A stretch of DNA of 64,000 bases from Microbulbifer aggregans. Lineage in GTDB: Bacteria; Pseudomonadota; Gammaproteobacteria; Pseudomonadales; Cellvibrionaceae. A program made the position numbers and the translations under genes. The notes below the pieces were generated by a model. It was not told the DNA's origin, ran no database searches, and saw nothing but the letters and a program-made list of their open reading frames with translations. This document shows positions 52,242-61,641 of the stretch, in pieces. The first letter of the stretch is position 1; the number at the start of each line of letters is the position of its first letter. The DNA lies in contig NZ_JAIVKK010000001.1 in the NCBI RefSeq assembly GCF_020524005.1, forward strand, positions 248,001 to 312,000. The letters are read 5' to 3'.

Positions 52242-52274
52242 CAAAAAAGCCCGGCATAAAGCCGGGCTCTTTTG
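52242..52274 (-). terminator. Terminator of tRNA-Ser
   Basis: AAAAAAGCCCGGC, a five-base loop ATAAA, GCCGGGC and a T-rich tail. The perfect 7-bp GC stem with A- and T-runs lies directly after the tRNA 3' CCA on the minus strand. Confidence 0.9.
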
Positions 52275-52276
52275 TA

Positions 52277-52364
52277 TGGCGGTGGGGCAGGGATTCGAAC
52301 CCTGGGACCTGTTACAGTCAACGGTTTTCAAGACCGCCGCTTTCGACCACTCAGCCACCCCACC
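52277..52364 (-). tRNA. tRNA-Ser (anticodon UGA)
   Basis: An 88-base class II tRNA read on the minus strand, with the CCA end encoded. The acceptor stem GGTGGGG pairs with CCCCACC. The anticodon arm CGGTCTTGAAAACCG carries TGA, reading UCA and related serine codons. A long variable arm and the T-loop GGTTCGAAT follow. It has its own promoter and terminator, so it is a single-gene transcript downstream of rne on the map. Confidence 0.96.
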
Positions 52365-52376
52365 AACTTGACCGGC

Positions 52377-52404
52377 ATTATACCGGCAGTTTTTTCCCTT
52401 ACAA
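52377..52404 (-). promoter_or_regulatory. Sigma-70 promoter of tRNA-Ser
   Basis: Minus strand TTGTAA at 52399-52404, a 16-base spacer, and a perfect TATAAT at 52377-52382. The first tRNA base is 13 bases further on. This near-consensus pair fits a strong stable-RNA promoter. Confidence 0.82.
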
Positions 52405-52434
52405 GGGGATTTGGAATTTTTTTAACAACTTCAA

Positions 52435-52466
52435 TGGGTTAGCTGCATTTTTGAGCAGCTAACCCA
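52435..52466 (-). terminator. Hairpin after rne (weak terminator)
   Basis: An 11-bp perfect stem GGGTTAGCTGC / GCAGCTAACCC with an 8-base loop lies about 11 bases after the rne stop. No T-run follows directly on the minus strand, so it may mark the rne mRNA 3' end by processing or slow the polymerase rather than terminate it efficiently. Confidence 0.45.
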
Positions 52467-52476
52467 CTGAATTCCA

Positions 52477-55400
52477 TCAGCTGGCAGCGGCGGAGTCGGT
52501 GTCGTTTTCCGCAGTTGCCGGCTGGCGTTCGCGGTTAACGCGCGGGTCGTTGGCCGGGCGCTGAAGCGGACGCGGTTTGTGCTCGATGGCTGCAGGCTGG
52601 GCAGTGTCCAGCGGGCGCAGTTCACCGAGTTCGCGGCGCTGGGTAATTACTTCCAGGTTTTCCAGCGGGCGAGGGTTGATCCGGGGATCGTTGCTCGCAC
52701 GTGCAGGCTGACGAGTTGTGTCGTCGCTGGAGGTAACTTCTGCCACTGGTTGTGCAGGCTCTGCAGCCGGCTCGGCTTTCGCTTCTTCAGTAGCGGGTAC
52801 TTCAGTTGCGTCCGCGGCTACCGCAGGGGCTTCGACGGTTTCTTCTACCTGAGCTTCCGCCTTTACCGGCTGCTCTGTAGTTTCGGCAGTCTCGGTAACC
52901 GGTGCCTGAGCTTCCGCTTTGGCTTTGGCTACGGGCGCTACCGGCTTGCTTTCGGTGGCTGGTGCGGTTTCGGCCGTTGGCTTCTGGGTTTCCACCACAG
53001 CTTCTGGAGCTACTTCAGCTTTTACCGCCTGTTCAGTTTTCACTTCCGGAGCTTTAGGGGCAGGGATGGATTCCTTGCGCACTTCACCTTCGGTGGAGGC
53101 TGGCTTTGCTTCGGCCTTGGGTTTGCTTTCTGCAGTACCTTCAACTGGCGCTTCTGCTTTTGGCTCTGCTTTTTTGGCTGGCTTCTCGGCTTTTTCGCCT
53201 TTAGCTTCAGTTACTGGTGCTTCGTCACGGTCCGCATCCGCCTGCTGCTTTTTCGGAGCGCTTTCAGAGCGGTTTCTTGAGCGGCGACTTTTGGTTTCGC
53301 GCTCGGCTTCCTCGATAGCTTCGCCCACTTCCTGGTTCAGGTTCTGATCTTCATCAGCAGCCGGTGCATTGCCATCTCCGCGACGACCACGACGGCGCGG
53401 TTGAGGACGGGCGCGCACATTGCTCGGGCGACGGGCAGGGCGCTGCTCGTCACTACCGGTTTCGTCCTGGACTTCTGCAGCTACTGCTGTGTTTTTAGAC
53501 TCAAGTTCCTGATTGCTGGTCTGAGCCTGCTGATCGCGACGCTCCCCCCCGCGACGGCGGCGGCTACGGCGCTGACCTTCTCGTTGGGAGTCCCGCTGGC
53601 CTTCGCTACGGCGGTCTGCAGTGACTTCCGGAGTCTCTTCCTGGCGCTTCTCGCGTTTTTCACGCTTGTCTTCGCCACCACGCTCCTGACGCTGGTCGTC
53701 GCGACGATTGCGGTTGTTGCGACCGCGGCCACGGCCGCCGCGCTGGTTGCGATTGCGCTGCTGGTAGTTTTTACCGCGTCCTTTGGACTTTTTGTGCGTC
53801 TTGGCTGATTTGTCGTCTTCGCTGGTGAACAGGGCTGCAATAGCGCTGATCAGGCGGCTGAACAGGCCTGGCTCACGCTTTTCAGCGGCTTTCTTGGGTT
53901 TGGCGGCCGGCGTTGGCGCAGGCGCAGTATGGCTGATTTGCTGTACGGCCGGTTGTGCCGGTGCGCGCAGAGGTTCGTCCTCTTTGTTCGCTGTGGATTC
54001 TTCAACGATGCTGCCGGAAATCTTGTAGGAGGTTTCCAGGGTTGTGGAATCGTCGTCGCGCAGTCGCTGCACTTCGAAGTGCGGCGTTTCCAGGTCGGCA
54101 TTCGGAACAATGACCACGCGGGTCTTGTTGCGGGATTCAATGTTGGAGATTGCGCCGCGCTTTTCATTCAGCAGGTAGGTCGCCACATTGACCGGAGTAA
54201 TTGCACGAATCTCGGCGCTGCGTTCTTTCTTCGCCTCTTCTTCTACCAGTCGCAGAATGGAGAGGGCCAGAGACTTGGTGCCGCGAATGGTGCCCTGACC
54301 GCTACAGCGGGGACATACGCGGAAAGTGGTCTCACCCAGAGAGGGACGCAGGCGCTGACGGGACATTTCGAGCAGACCGAAGCGGGAAATACGGCCGACC
54401 TGTACGCGTGCGCGATCCATGCCGAGCGCTTTTTCCATGCGCTTTTCAACTTCGCGCTGGTTGGATTTGCTCTGCATATCGATGAAGTCGATGACTACCA
54501 GGCCGCCCATATCACGCAGGCGCAGCTGGCGGGCAATTTCGTCCGCTGCTTCCAGATTGATGGTGCGCGCGGTTTCCTCGATATCGCCACCTTTGGTTGC
54601 GCGCGAAGAGTTGATGTCAATCGAAATCAGGGCTTCGGTTACGTCGATGACGATGGAGCCACCGGAGGGCAGCTTCACTTCGCGTTCAAACGCGGTCTCG
54701 ATCTGGCTTTCAATCTGGTAGCGATTGAACAGGGGGATCGCGTCTTCGTAGTACTTAACCTTGTTGGCGTAGTTCGGCATTACCTGGCGAGCAAATTCCG
54801 CTGCCAGCTGGTACGCGCCCTGGTCGTCTACGATCACTTCGCCGATGTCGTCGCGCATGTAATCGCGGATTGCGCGGATGATGACGTTGCTTTCCTGGAA
54901 CAGGAAATGCGGTGCTTTGGAATCGTCGGCTTCTGTCTTGATCGCGGTCCACAGTTGCAGCAGGTAGTTCAGGTCCCACTGAAGTTCTTCACCGCTGCGG
55001 CCAACGCCAGCGGTGCGCACGATGATGCCCATGCCGGAGGGTACTTCCACGCTGGAGAGGGCGTCGCGCAATTCACTGCGCTCGTCACCTTCAATGCGAC
55101 GGGAGATGCCGCCAGCACGCGGGTTGTTCGGCATCAGTACCAGATAGCGGCCAGCAAGACTGATAAAGGTGGTGAGCGCCGCACCTTTGTTACCACGCTC
55201 TTCTTTGTCCACCTGGACAATCACTTCCATGCCTTCTTTGACCACATCCTTGATCTTGATGCGGCCTTCGATTTCTTTGGGCTGTTTCAGGAAGTATTCG
55301 CGGGAAATTTCTTTCAGCGGCAGGAAGCCATGACGCTCTGCGCCATAGTCGACAAAAGCGGCTTCCAGGGAGGGTTCTACCCGGGTGATTTTACCCTTGT

Positions 55401-55524
55401 AGATGTTGGCTTTTTTCTGTTCGCGGGTGCGATTTTCAATATCGAGGTCGTACAGCCATTGGCCATCGACCAGTGCAACACGCAGCTCTTCCGGCTGGGT
55501 TGCATTGATGAGCATTCTCTTCAT
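52477..55524 (-). CDS. rne: Ribonuclease E
   Basis: A 1015-residue endoribonuclease that starts mRNA decay and matures rRNA and tRNA. The N-terminal half is nearly canonical: [21 protein letters not shown], the S1 domain ([23 protein letters not shown]), the RNase H/DNase I-like catalytic core ([28 protein letters not shown]), and the zinc-link CPRCSGQG. The C-terminal ~480 residues are low-complexity: an Arg/Asn/Gly-rich RNA-binding block, an Arg/Glu block and long Ala/Glu/Lys/Pro stretches, which would scaffold a degradosome. The ATG at 55524 matches the E. coli start; the frame open further upstream is rejected. It is divergent from rluC. Confidence 0.96.
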   Translation of the reverse strand: MKRMLINATQPEELRVALVDGQWLYDLDIENRTREQKKANIYKGKITRVEPSLEAAFVDYGAERHGFLPLKEISREYFLKQPKEIEGRIKIKDVVKEGMEVIVQVDKEERGNKGAALTTFISLAGRYLVLMPNNPRAGGISRRIEGDERSELRDALSSVEVPSGMGIIVRTAGVGRSGEELQWDLNYLLQLWTAIKTEADDSKAPHFLFQESNVIIRAIRDYMRDDIGEVIVDDQGAYQLAAEFARQVMPNYANKVKYYEDAIPLFNRYQIESQIETAFEREVKLPSGGSIVIDVTEALISIDINSSRATKGGDIEETARTINLEAADEIARQLRLRDMGGLVVIDFIDMQSKSNQREVEKRMEKALGMDRARVQVGRISRFGLLEMSRQRLRPSLGETTFRVCPRCSGQGTIRGTKSLALSILRLVEEEAKKERSAEIRAITPVNVATYLLNEKRGAISNIESRNKTRVVIVPNADLETPHFEVQRLRDDDSTTLETSYKISGSIVEESTANKEDEPLRAPAQPAVQQISHTAPAPTPAAKPKKAAEKREPGLFSRLISAIAALFTSEDDKSAKTHKKSKGRGKNYQQRNRNQRGGRGRGRNNRNRRDDQRQERGGEDKREKREKRQEETPEVTADRRSEGQRDSQREGQRRSRRRRGGERRDQQAQTSNQELESKNTAVAAEVQDETGSDEQRPARRPSNVRARPQPRRRGRRGDGNAPAADEDQNLNQEVGEAIEEAERETKSRRSRNRSESAPKKQQADADRDEAPVTEAKGEKAEKPAKKAEPKAEAPVEGTAESKPKAEAKPASTEGEVRKESIPAPKAPEVKTEQAVKAEVAPEAVVETQKPTAETAPATESKPVAPVAKAKAEAQAPVTETAETTEQPVKAEAQVEETVEAPAVAADATEVPATEEAKAEPAAEPAQPVAEVTSSDDTTRQPARASNDPRINPRPLENLEVITQRRELGELRPLDTAQPAAIEHKPRPLQRPANDPRVNRERQPATAENDTDSAAAS

Positions 55525-56283
55525 GCGTATGTCTATTCCTTGCGTTGCGCAAAGGTGGGACACGCTGAAGCTCGCAGGCTTGTTGTCGTCGCGACCGAGA
55601 CACATTGGGTCCTCGGTGACGCAGGGTGCCACCCGGGTGCATCCGCCCATTCTGGGTCGGTGTCACCGGCTGGTCACTCTGCCGTAACTCAAGATGCCGA
55701 TATATCAGTGCGGCACCTTTTCCTGTCAGTTCGGCGTGGCCGTAATAAATTGGCCTGGGCGCAAATCTGACTACCGCCAATATGTTGGGGCGGTATGGAT
55801 TACATCCTCTCATCACTCTGGGGCCGGCTCGTGGCTGGGCCTGTCATCTGTCTAGTAATTTACCGGGCTTGCCTTGGCAAATGCTCCCCGGGGGCCAGTG
55901 CGGTCGCTGGCAACTCATTCGCAGAGTGGGATGTAACTATTCGAGTCTATTTCAAGCGCTGCGGGCGTCAGCCCGTCTTACCTTCGCAAAAATCCCGCAT
56001 TGGCGGGGTAGTGTCGGCGAGAGACTTTCTGGTCGGGCGCCGCTGCTGAGGGCAGGGCGTTGCCTCTGGATTGATCTCGCTGACAAAGTTTTGTTGATGA
56101 CGCGGCCATTCCGCGCACCTGCCGATCGACGGTATTTTCTCGAGAACGGCACCTGAGGTTTTTGTATAGCAGAAAAACCGTGCACCGCCGAAAACCAGTC
56201 CCAATACAGGCCTGCCGAATATATCACGGGTTTCTTTGCGGCTTCAATGCAATGGTTTCATTTGTCCCGCACATGGCGCTATC
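55525..56283. promoter_or_regulatory. Long rne-rluC divergent region
   Basis: About 760 bases with no supported gene. In E. coli the same two genes also flank a long divergent region, whose rne leader folds into hairpins that let RNase E limit its own synthesis. Here short inverted repeats lie upstream of rne: TTGCG/CGCAA at 55540-55552 and ACCGAG/CTCGGT at 55594-55617. A comparable leader is likely, but the fold cannot be shown by eye. No clear -35/-10 pair was fixed for either gene. Confidence 0.5.
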
Positions 56284-57312
56284 ATGCGCCTCATGCGAAG
56301 TACCCCCCCAAACAAAAAATCCGCCACTCCCAGTCATACCGTTGATTCGGCGCAAGCCCAGTCCGGTGGTTCTGGTGGTGCTGGCGTACAGTTTCTTACC
56401 GTTCCCGATGAGCTGGCAGGTCAGCGCATCGATAATTTCCTGCAGGCGCGCCTCAAGGGTGTGCCGCGCTCGCGTATTTACCGGATCCTGCGCAAGGGTG
56501 AGGTTCGGGTAAATAAGGGGCGAGTAAAGGCCGAATATCGCCTGAAAGGCGGTGATGTGGTGCGTGTGCCGCCGATCCGGGTGGCCGAGACGCCGGAAAA
56601 GCCGGTTGCGGGCGAGCAGCTCAGGCGCGTTCTCGAATCTGCAATACTCTTTGATGAGGGTGGGCTGCTCGTGGTCAACAAGCCGGCGGGGCTGGCGGTG
56701 CATGGTGGCAGCGGTGTTCGCCTTGGGTTGATCGAGGCTTTGCGCCAGATGTATCCCCAGAGCCCGTTTATGGAGCTGGTTCACCGGCTGGACCGGGATA
56801 CCAGTGGCGCGATTCTGGTGGCGCGCAAGCGTTCGGTTCTGCTGCATGTACAGGCGGAACTGCGGGCGGGGCGTATGGGTAAGTCTTATCTGGCGCTGGC
56901 AAGTGGCAAATGGCCGCGGAGTCAAAAGCTGGTGGAGGCGCCTTTGCGCAAAAACACCCTGAAAAGTGGTGAGCGGATTGTCGTTGTGGATGGCGAGGGC
57001 AAGCCATCGCGCACCCGCTTCCAGGTGATGGAGCGGTTCACGGGGGCGACATTGGTGGCCGCGGAGCCGATTACCGGGCGGACGCACCAGATTCGCGTGC
57101 ATGCCCAGTTTGTGGGGTGCCCCCTGGCTGGAGATCCGAAGTACACGCCTGACGATATAAATGGTGCATTTAAGGAAAAGGGATTAAAACGTCTCTTCTT
57201 ACACTCGGCAGAAGTGCGCTGCACATTGCCTGATGGGCGCTCGGTGTCCGTCGCAGCGCCATTGCCGGAAGAGCTTGAGTCGGTGCTGCAGCGCTTGCGG
57301 AGCGAAGGCTAG
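56284..57312 (+). CDS. rluC: 23S rRNA pseudouridine synthase RluC
   Basis: A 342-residue enzyme that converts uridines 955, 2504 and 2580 of 23S rRNA in E. coli. An S4-type RNA-binding domain (~45-100: RIDNFLQARLKGVPRSRIYRILRKGEVRVN) comes first. The synthase domain has LVVNKPAGLAVHGG and the catalytic Asp170 in ELVHRLDRDTSGAIL, then TGRTHQIRVHAQFVGCPLAGD. The N-terminal ~35 residues are Ser/Gly-rich and not conserved; ATGs at 56284 and 56293 are both possible starts. It begins a plus-strand run with the HAD gene 43 bases downstream. Confidence 0.92.
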   Translation: MRLMRSTPPNKKSATPSHTVDSAQAQSGGSGGAGVQFLTVPDELAGQRIDNFLQARLKGVPRSRIYRILRKGEVRVNKGRVKAEYRLKGGDVVRVPPIRVAETPEKPVAGEQLRRVLESAILFDEGGLLVVNKPAGLAVHGGSGVRLGLIEALRQMYPQSPFMELVHRLDRDTSGAILVARKRSVLLHVQAELRAGRMGKSYLALASGKWPRSQKLVEAPLRKNTLKSGERIVVVDGEGKPSRTRFQVMERFTGATLVAAEPITGRTHQIRVHAQFVGCPLAGDPKYTPDDINGAFKEKGLKRLFLHSAEVRCTLPDGRSVSVAAPLPEELESVLQRLRSEG

Positions 57313-57355
57313 CTCGGCTTGCTGCCGTTGTGCCGGTTAATTGTGAGGTGGTCGG

Positions 57356-58000
57356 ATGCTTGTGATTCTCGATTGGGATGGCACGGTTTGTAATTCCGAA
57401 GCGCGCATTGTGGCCTGTATGCGGCGAGCGTCAGAGCGGGCCGGGCTGCCGGTGCTGCATCCCGAGGCGATTGGCAACATTATTGGGCTCGGATTACCGG
57501 AAGCAATAGCGAGCCTGTTCCCGGAGGCGCATAGCGAGCAGCGGCAGGATCTTCGCGATTATTACGCTGAAGAGTGGCTCGCAGCCAGAGGGGAGCCACT
57601 GGCGCTATTTGACGGCGTGCTGCCAACCCTGGATACGTTGCTGGGGCAGGGGCATCAGTTGGCTGTGGCCACCGGAAAAAGTCGTCGAGGTCTGGCTCGG
57701 GAGTTCGAGGAGCACGGTATTGGGAATCTGTTTGTGGCGAGCCGCTGCGCCGACGAGACGGCATCCAAGCCGCACCCGCTGATGCTGCATGAGCTCTTGC
57801 AGGAGACCGGCTGCCCGGTAGAGCAGGCGGTCATGGTCGGCGATACCGAATATGACCTGAAGATGGCGGCCGCGGCTAATATGGCCGGTATTGGTGTGAG
57901 TTACGGTGTGCACAGTCGTGACCGCCTGCACGCCTGTGGCCCGCTGAGAGTGATTGATCATTTTTCCGAATTGCTGGACGGCCCGCCTGTTGTGGCGTAA
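57356..58000 (+). CDS. HAD-superfamily phosphatase (PGP-like)
   Basis: A 214-residue HAD hydrolase. Motif I is ILDWDGTVCNS (nucleophile Asp6, Asp8), a helical cap follows (~15-85), motif II is AVATGKSRRGL, motif III has SKPHPLMLHELL with Lys, and motif IV is MVGDTEYDLKMAAAANMAG. Members dephosphorylate small metabolites such as phosphoglycolate or pyrophosphate. The same position next to rluC is held by a HAD gene in pseudomonads. The substrate is not assigned. Confidence 0.86.
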   Translation: MLVILDWDGTVCNSEARIVACMRRASERAGLPVLHPEAIGNIIGLGLPEAIASLFPEAHSEQRQDLRDYYAEEWLAARGEPLALFDGVLPTLDTLLGQGHQLAVATGKSRRGLAREFEEHGIGNLFVASRCADETASKPHPLMLHELLQETGCPVEQAVMVGDTEYDLKMAAAANMAGIGVSYGVHSRDRLHACGPLRVIDHFSELLDGPPVVA

Positions 58001-58027
58001 GTTGCGGCCGCTTCGCGGGTAGGTTGG

Positions 58028-58609
58028 TTAGTCGAGCGGGGATATCCCAAATTCGGCAAGCATGGTAACCAGTCGAATTAGTGGGAGGCCGATAAGGCTG
58101 TTTGGGTCCGAACCTTCCATTTTTTCGAATAGAGCTATCCCAAATCCCTCCGCTTTAAATGAGCCCGCGCAATCCAGGGGTTTTTCGATACTGACGTAGC
58201 GGGAAATCTGATTGGCGGTCAGATGGCGGAAGTGGACGGAGTAGGTTTCGCAGTGGGTCAGCTGCTTGCCGCTGCCGGTATCGAGAAGGCTGATGCCGGT
58301 GTGGAAGTTGACGCGCTTGCCAGAGCAATAGCTCAGCTGCTCTTCGGCCGCCTCAATATTGCCGGGCTTGCCGAGCAGGCGGCCCGAGCACTCGGCAACC
58401 TGGTCGGAGCCGATGATGAGTGCATCGGGGCAGGTGCTCCTGAGTGCGGCGGCTTTTTCGGTGGCAAGGCGACAGGCTAGCTCGATTGCCCCTTCGCCAG
58501 GGTGTGCCTCTTCATTTATATGGGGTGCCCGGCAATCGAACGGAATTCGAAGGCGCTCGAGCAGTGCTTTTCTGTAGCTGGAGCTGGAAGCCAGGATCAG
58601 GGTGCGCAT
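58028..58609 (-). CDS. yceF: Maf-like 7-methyl-GTP pyrophosphatase
   Basis: A 193-residue Maf/Ham1-fold enzyme: LILASSSSYRKALLERLRIPF, HINEEAHPGEG, DALIIGSDQVAECSGRLLGKP, the TYSVHFRHLT segment, LDCAGSFKAEGFGIALFEKMEGSDPNSLIGLPL. The pattern is that of E. coli YceF (m7GTP-specific) rather than YhdE (dTTP/UTP-specific). It probably removes modified nucleotides. The ATG at 58609 matches the family start; one at 58633 is also in frame. It lies convergent to the HAD gene and divergent from yceD. Confidence 0.88.
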   Translation of the reverse strand: MRTLILASSSSYRKALLERLRIPFDCRAPHINEEAHPGEGAIELACRLATEKAAALRSTCPDALIIGSDQVAECSGRLLGKPGNIEAAEEQLSYCSGKRVNFHTGISLLDTGSGKQLTHCETYSVHFRHLTANQISRYVSIEKPLDCAGSFKAEGFGIALFEKMEGSDPNSLIGLPLIRLVTMLAEFGISPLD

Positions 58610-58727
58610 TTTGTGGGCGGCCTGTGGTTGCATGGATTGCTAGTCATTTTTTGTGGTTTCAGCGCTGATACTGCGCTGGTGGAATTGTTTTGACAAGGCT
58701 CTGGTGAGTCCATAGAATTGCGCGCTT

Positions 58728-59270
58728 ATGTCGACACCCCCTATGAAAACTGCGCTCCCGCGCCGTATAGATGCTCGCAAGCTGGTTCAGCGAGAGCAGC
58801 AACTGAAAGGCATTGTGCCGCAGGAATCTTTGCCTCGGTTAATGTCGTCGGTCGAGTCGGTTATCGGTGACGTTGTCGCCGAGTTGGAGTTTGGAAGGGA
58901 TTTACAGCGTAACCAGATGGTCGAAGGCCGGTTGCAGCTGGAGGTTCAACTGCTCTGTCAGCGCTGCTTGCAGCCGGTTTCAGAGGAGATTCAGGCAGAG
59001 TTCAATTGGGGCTTTGTGTGGTCTGAGGAACAGGGTAAATCTTTGCCCAAGTCGTTGGACCCGGTGATACAGGACGGTGATGAGCTGGATCTGTATCAGG
59101 TGTTGGAGGATGAGATTTTGCTCAACCTGCCAATGGTGGCTTTTCACGAAGAGGAGTGCGTCCCCAGGGCCGAATTCCAAAGCGGAGATGAGTCAACGGA
59201 GGCGGTAGGGCAGCAGGAAAACCCCTTTAAAGTACTGGAACAGTTGAAGGGTTCGTCAAACAAGTCTTGA
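58728..59270 (+). CDS. yceD: YceD (DUF177) 23S rRNA accumulation protein
   Basis: A 180-residue protein with the DUF177 core: the LVQREQQLKGIVPQESLPRL region, VEGRLQLEVQLLCQRCLQPV with the conserved C-x-x-C, IQAEFNWGFV, and DELDLYQVLEDEILLNLPMVAFHE near the end. In E. coli YceD affects 23S rRNA levels, and its gene always precedes rpmF, as here. The N-terminal start is one of two ATGs (58728 or five codons later). It heads the ribosome/lipid operon. Confidence 0.88.
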   Translation: MSTPPMKTALPRRIDARKLVQREQQLKGIVPQESLPRLMSSVESVIGDVVAELEFGRDLQRNQMVEGRLQLEVQLLCQRCLQPVSEEIQAEFNWGFVWSEEQGKSLPKSLDPVIQDGDELDLYQVLEDEILLNLPMVAFHEEECVPRAEFQSGDESTEAVGQQENPFKVLEQLKGSSNKS

Positions 59271-59348
59271 AGTTGTTTGAAGGGTTTGGGCTCGCCGGTA
59301 GGCGCCCCGGTTCCGGTGTTAACTGTTAGTTATGTTTAGGAGCACCAA

Positions 59349-59543
59349 ATGGCTGTTCAACAGAACAAGAAAACCCGTTCACGTCGCGGCATGCGTCGTT
59401 CCCACGACTCTCTGAGTGGCCCGACTCTGTCTGTAGACCCGACTACCGGTGAGAAGCATCACCGTCACCACGTGACCAAAGATGGTTTCTATCGCGGTCG
59501 CAAAGTGGTTAATGTAGGCGGCGCTTCTTCCGAAGAAGAGTAA
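59349..59543 (+). CDS. rpmF: 50S ribosomal protein L32
   Basis: A 64-residue basic protein: [20 protein letters not shown], then [21 protein letters not shown] and GFYRGRKVV. It is the full family length and lacks the four-cysteine zinc motif found in some L32 proteins. AGGAGCACCAA precedes the ATG. Placement between yceD and plsX is the classic gammaproteobacterial order. Confidence 0.96.
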   Translation: MAVQQNKKTRSRRGMRRSHDSLSGPTLSVDPTTGEKHHRHHVTKDGFYRGRKVVNVGGASSEEE

Positions 59544-59546
59544 GCC

Positions 59547-60581
59547 TTGTCCAGCCAATTACGATTGGCCGTGGATGCGATGGGCGGGGACTTAGGTCCC
59601 CGCTCTGTCGTTCCGGCCTGTGTAAGATTCCTTACCCGCTTTCCTCAAGCCGAGCTCCAGCTTTTTGGCCCGCGCTCGCAGCTTCAATCCCTACTGATTA
59701 ATCAGCCGCCGGCATTCCGTGAGCGCATGGAAGTTGTTGATTGCGAGCAGGTTATTTCCCAGAGTTGCAATCCGGTTCATGCCTTGCGCCATATGCGCGA
59801 GTCATCAATGGCGCGTGCTTTGCAGTCTGTCGGTGACGGCACCTGCGCGGCGATGGTTACATCCGGGAATACCGGCGCGCTACTGGCATTAGGGCGCAGT
59901 ATTCTGGGTACAGTGGAGGGGGTGCGTAGGCCGGCACTGGGCAAGTCACTGCCGACGGCGGATGGCTCCTGCTTCCTGCTGGATCTCGGTGCGAATATCG
60001 ATTGCAGCGCGGAAGATCTGGTGCAGTTCGCGCGCATGGGTGTTGAGGCGCAGCGAGTGTTTTCCGGAAGGGAGAGCCTTACTGTCGCGTTATTGAATAT
60101 CGGCGCTGAAGAGCACAAAGGGACGGAAGAAATTCGTCGCGCGGGCAGGCTCCTCGGTAGCGACCCGTCCATGAATTATGTGGGCTTTGTTGAGGGGCAC
60201 GATATCTTTGCCGGTGTTGTCGATGTTGTTGTCTGCAATGGCCTGATGGGTAACGTGGCAATGAAGTCTGCTGAAGGTGTTATAAGACTTATTGGTCAAA
60301 AGACCTTCACAATCGATAAAAAAGCGCCGATAAAGCGTTTTTTTGGCCAATTAGCCATAAAACTGTTGCGAAAATGGCGCGCACAGCTAGAGCCCGGTCG
60401 CTATAATGGCGCCAGCTTTTTGGGGCTCGAAGGCAATGTAATTAAGAGCCACGGTGGTGCCAGTAGTGAGGCATTTTATCGTGCGCTGCTAACTGCGCGG
60501 GAATGCGCAATAGCCGATCTGGCCCAGCGCCTCGGCAAATCCATGGCTCTACAGGCGCAGCAACAGACCGGCTGCGATTGA
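59547..60581 (+). CDS. plsX: Phosphate acyltransferase PlsX
   Basis: A 344-residue enzyme that turns acyl-ACP and phosphate into acyl-phosphate for phospholipid synthesis. Landmarks are RLAVDAMGGDLGPRSVVPACV, ASVGDGTCAAMVTSGNTGALLALG-type sequence near residue 95, LPTADGSCFLLDLGANID, and YVGFVEGHDIFAGVVDVVVCNGLMGNVAMKSAEG. It starts at a TTG 3 bases after the rpmF stop, which implies coupling. fabH, which often follows plsX in enterobacteria, is absent. Confidence 0.94.
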   Translation: MSSQLRLAVDAMGGDLGPRSVVPACVRFLTRFPQAELQLFGPRSQLQSLLINQPPAFRERMEVVDCEQVISQSCNPVHALRHMRESSMARALQSVGDGTCAAMVTSGNTGALLALGRSILGTVEGVRRPALGKSLPTADGSCFLLDLGANIDCSAEDLVQFARMGVEAQRVFSGRESLTVALLNIGAEEHKGTEEIRRAGRLLGSDPSMNYVGFVEGHDIFAGVVDVVVCNGLMGNVAMKSAEGVIRLIGQKTFTIDKKAPIKRFFGQLAIKLLRKWRAQLEPGRYNGASFLGLEGNVIKSHGGASSEAFYRALLTARECAIADLAQRLGKSMALQAQQQTGCD

Positions 60582-60633
60582 GTCGCCCAAAGGAGACGGC
60601 CCCAGTTCAGTTCAATTGGTTAAAGGATGTTCC

Positions 60634-61575
60634 ATGACCAACTCAGCATTGGCGTTCGTTTTTCCCGGTCAGGGCTCACAGCAGATTGGTATGCTGGCTG
60701 AGGCTGCGACCGAATTCCCAGAAGTTTCTGAAACTTTCAAGCAAGCTTCCGCTGTCCTCGGCTACGATCTCTGGGATCTTAGTCAGAACGGTCAGCAGGA
60801 AGATATCAATCTCACTGAGCGAACCCAGCCACTCCTGCTCACCGCCAGCGTTGCACTGTATCGCGCCTGGCTGGCGAATGGTGGTGCAAAGCCCGCACTG
60901 ATGGGTGGGCACAGTCTCGGTGAATGGTCTGCCCTGGTTTGCGCCGGTGTACTGGCATTTGAGGATGCGGTTCGCCTGGTGCGCGAGCGCGGTCGTCTGA
61001 TGCAGGAGGCTGTGCCGGCCGGGCAGGGCGCTATGGCGGCCGTTATTGGTCTCGCTGATGCCGACGTTGAGGCTGCTTGCCGCGAGGCATCACAGGGTGA
61101 CGTGGTTGCCGCGGTTAACTATAACTCCCCGGGTCAGGTTGTGATTGCGGGCAGCAGTGCAGCCGTCGAGCGTGCGATTGACGCGTGCAAGGCTGCCGGT
61201 GCCAAGCGTGCGCTACCACTTCCTGTCAGCGCGCCTTTCCACACAGAGTTGATGCGTCCGGCTGCAGACAAGCTCGCACCTCAGATTGAGGCAACCGAAT
61301 TTTTTGCACCGGAAATCCCGGTCATTCATAACGTGCATGCAAAAACTGAAACTGACCCGGCTGCCATCAAGGCGCTGATGGTTGAGCAGATCTATAGCCC
61401 GGTTCGCTGGACCGCCTGTGTTCAGGAAATGGCGAATGCAGGAGCGAGTGTTCTCGTCGAGTGCGGCCCTGGCAAAGTGCTGTCTGGTCTGGCCAAGCGC
61501 ATTGATCGCAGTCTGACCGGCCACAATATTGAAACGCCTGCACAGTTGACTGAGGCCGTTGCGGCTACCGCTTAA
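60634..61575 (+). CDS. fabD: Malonyl-CoA:ACP transacylase FabD
   Basis: A 313-residue enzyme that loads malonate onto acyl carrier protein. The GQGSQ loop is at 12-16, the catalytic Ser94 in GGHSLGEWSALV, and the histidine in LPVSAPFHTELMRPAADKL; VRWTACVQEMANAG and ECGPGKVLSGL follow. The ATG at 60634 has AAGGATG upstream and gives the family start. It is 52 bases after plsX, as in pseudomonads. Confidence 0.95.
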   Translation: MTNSALAFVFPGQGSQQIGMLAEAATEFPEVSETFKQASAVLGYDLWDLSQNGQQEDINLTERTQPLLLTASVALYRAWLANGGAKPALMGGHSLGEWSALVCAGVLAFEDAVRLVRERGRLMQEAVPAGQGAMAAVIGLADADVEAACREASQGDVVAAVNYNSPGQVVIAGSSAAVERAIDACKAAGAKRALPLPVSAPFHTELMRPAADKLAPQIEATEFFAPEIPVIHNVHAKTETDPAAIKALMVEQIYSPVRWTACVQEMANAGASVLVECGPGKVLSGLAKRIDRSLTGHNIETPAQLTEAVAATA

Positions 61576-61641
61576 TAATTTTAACTACATTTACCGGCGG
61601 CTCTTCGCTTCTAGCCTGGGGGCCGCCTATCGGGAGCATTT

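Noticed and set aside
55525-55650. N-terminal extension of RNase E
   Set aside because: The extra residues do not match any RNase E, whose conserved start MKRMLINA is at 55524.
53929-55770. A 613-codon open frame on the plus strand opposite rne
   Set aside because: It is the mirror of the highly conserved RNase E frame in GC-rich DNA; it has no ribosome site and no family resemblance.
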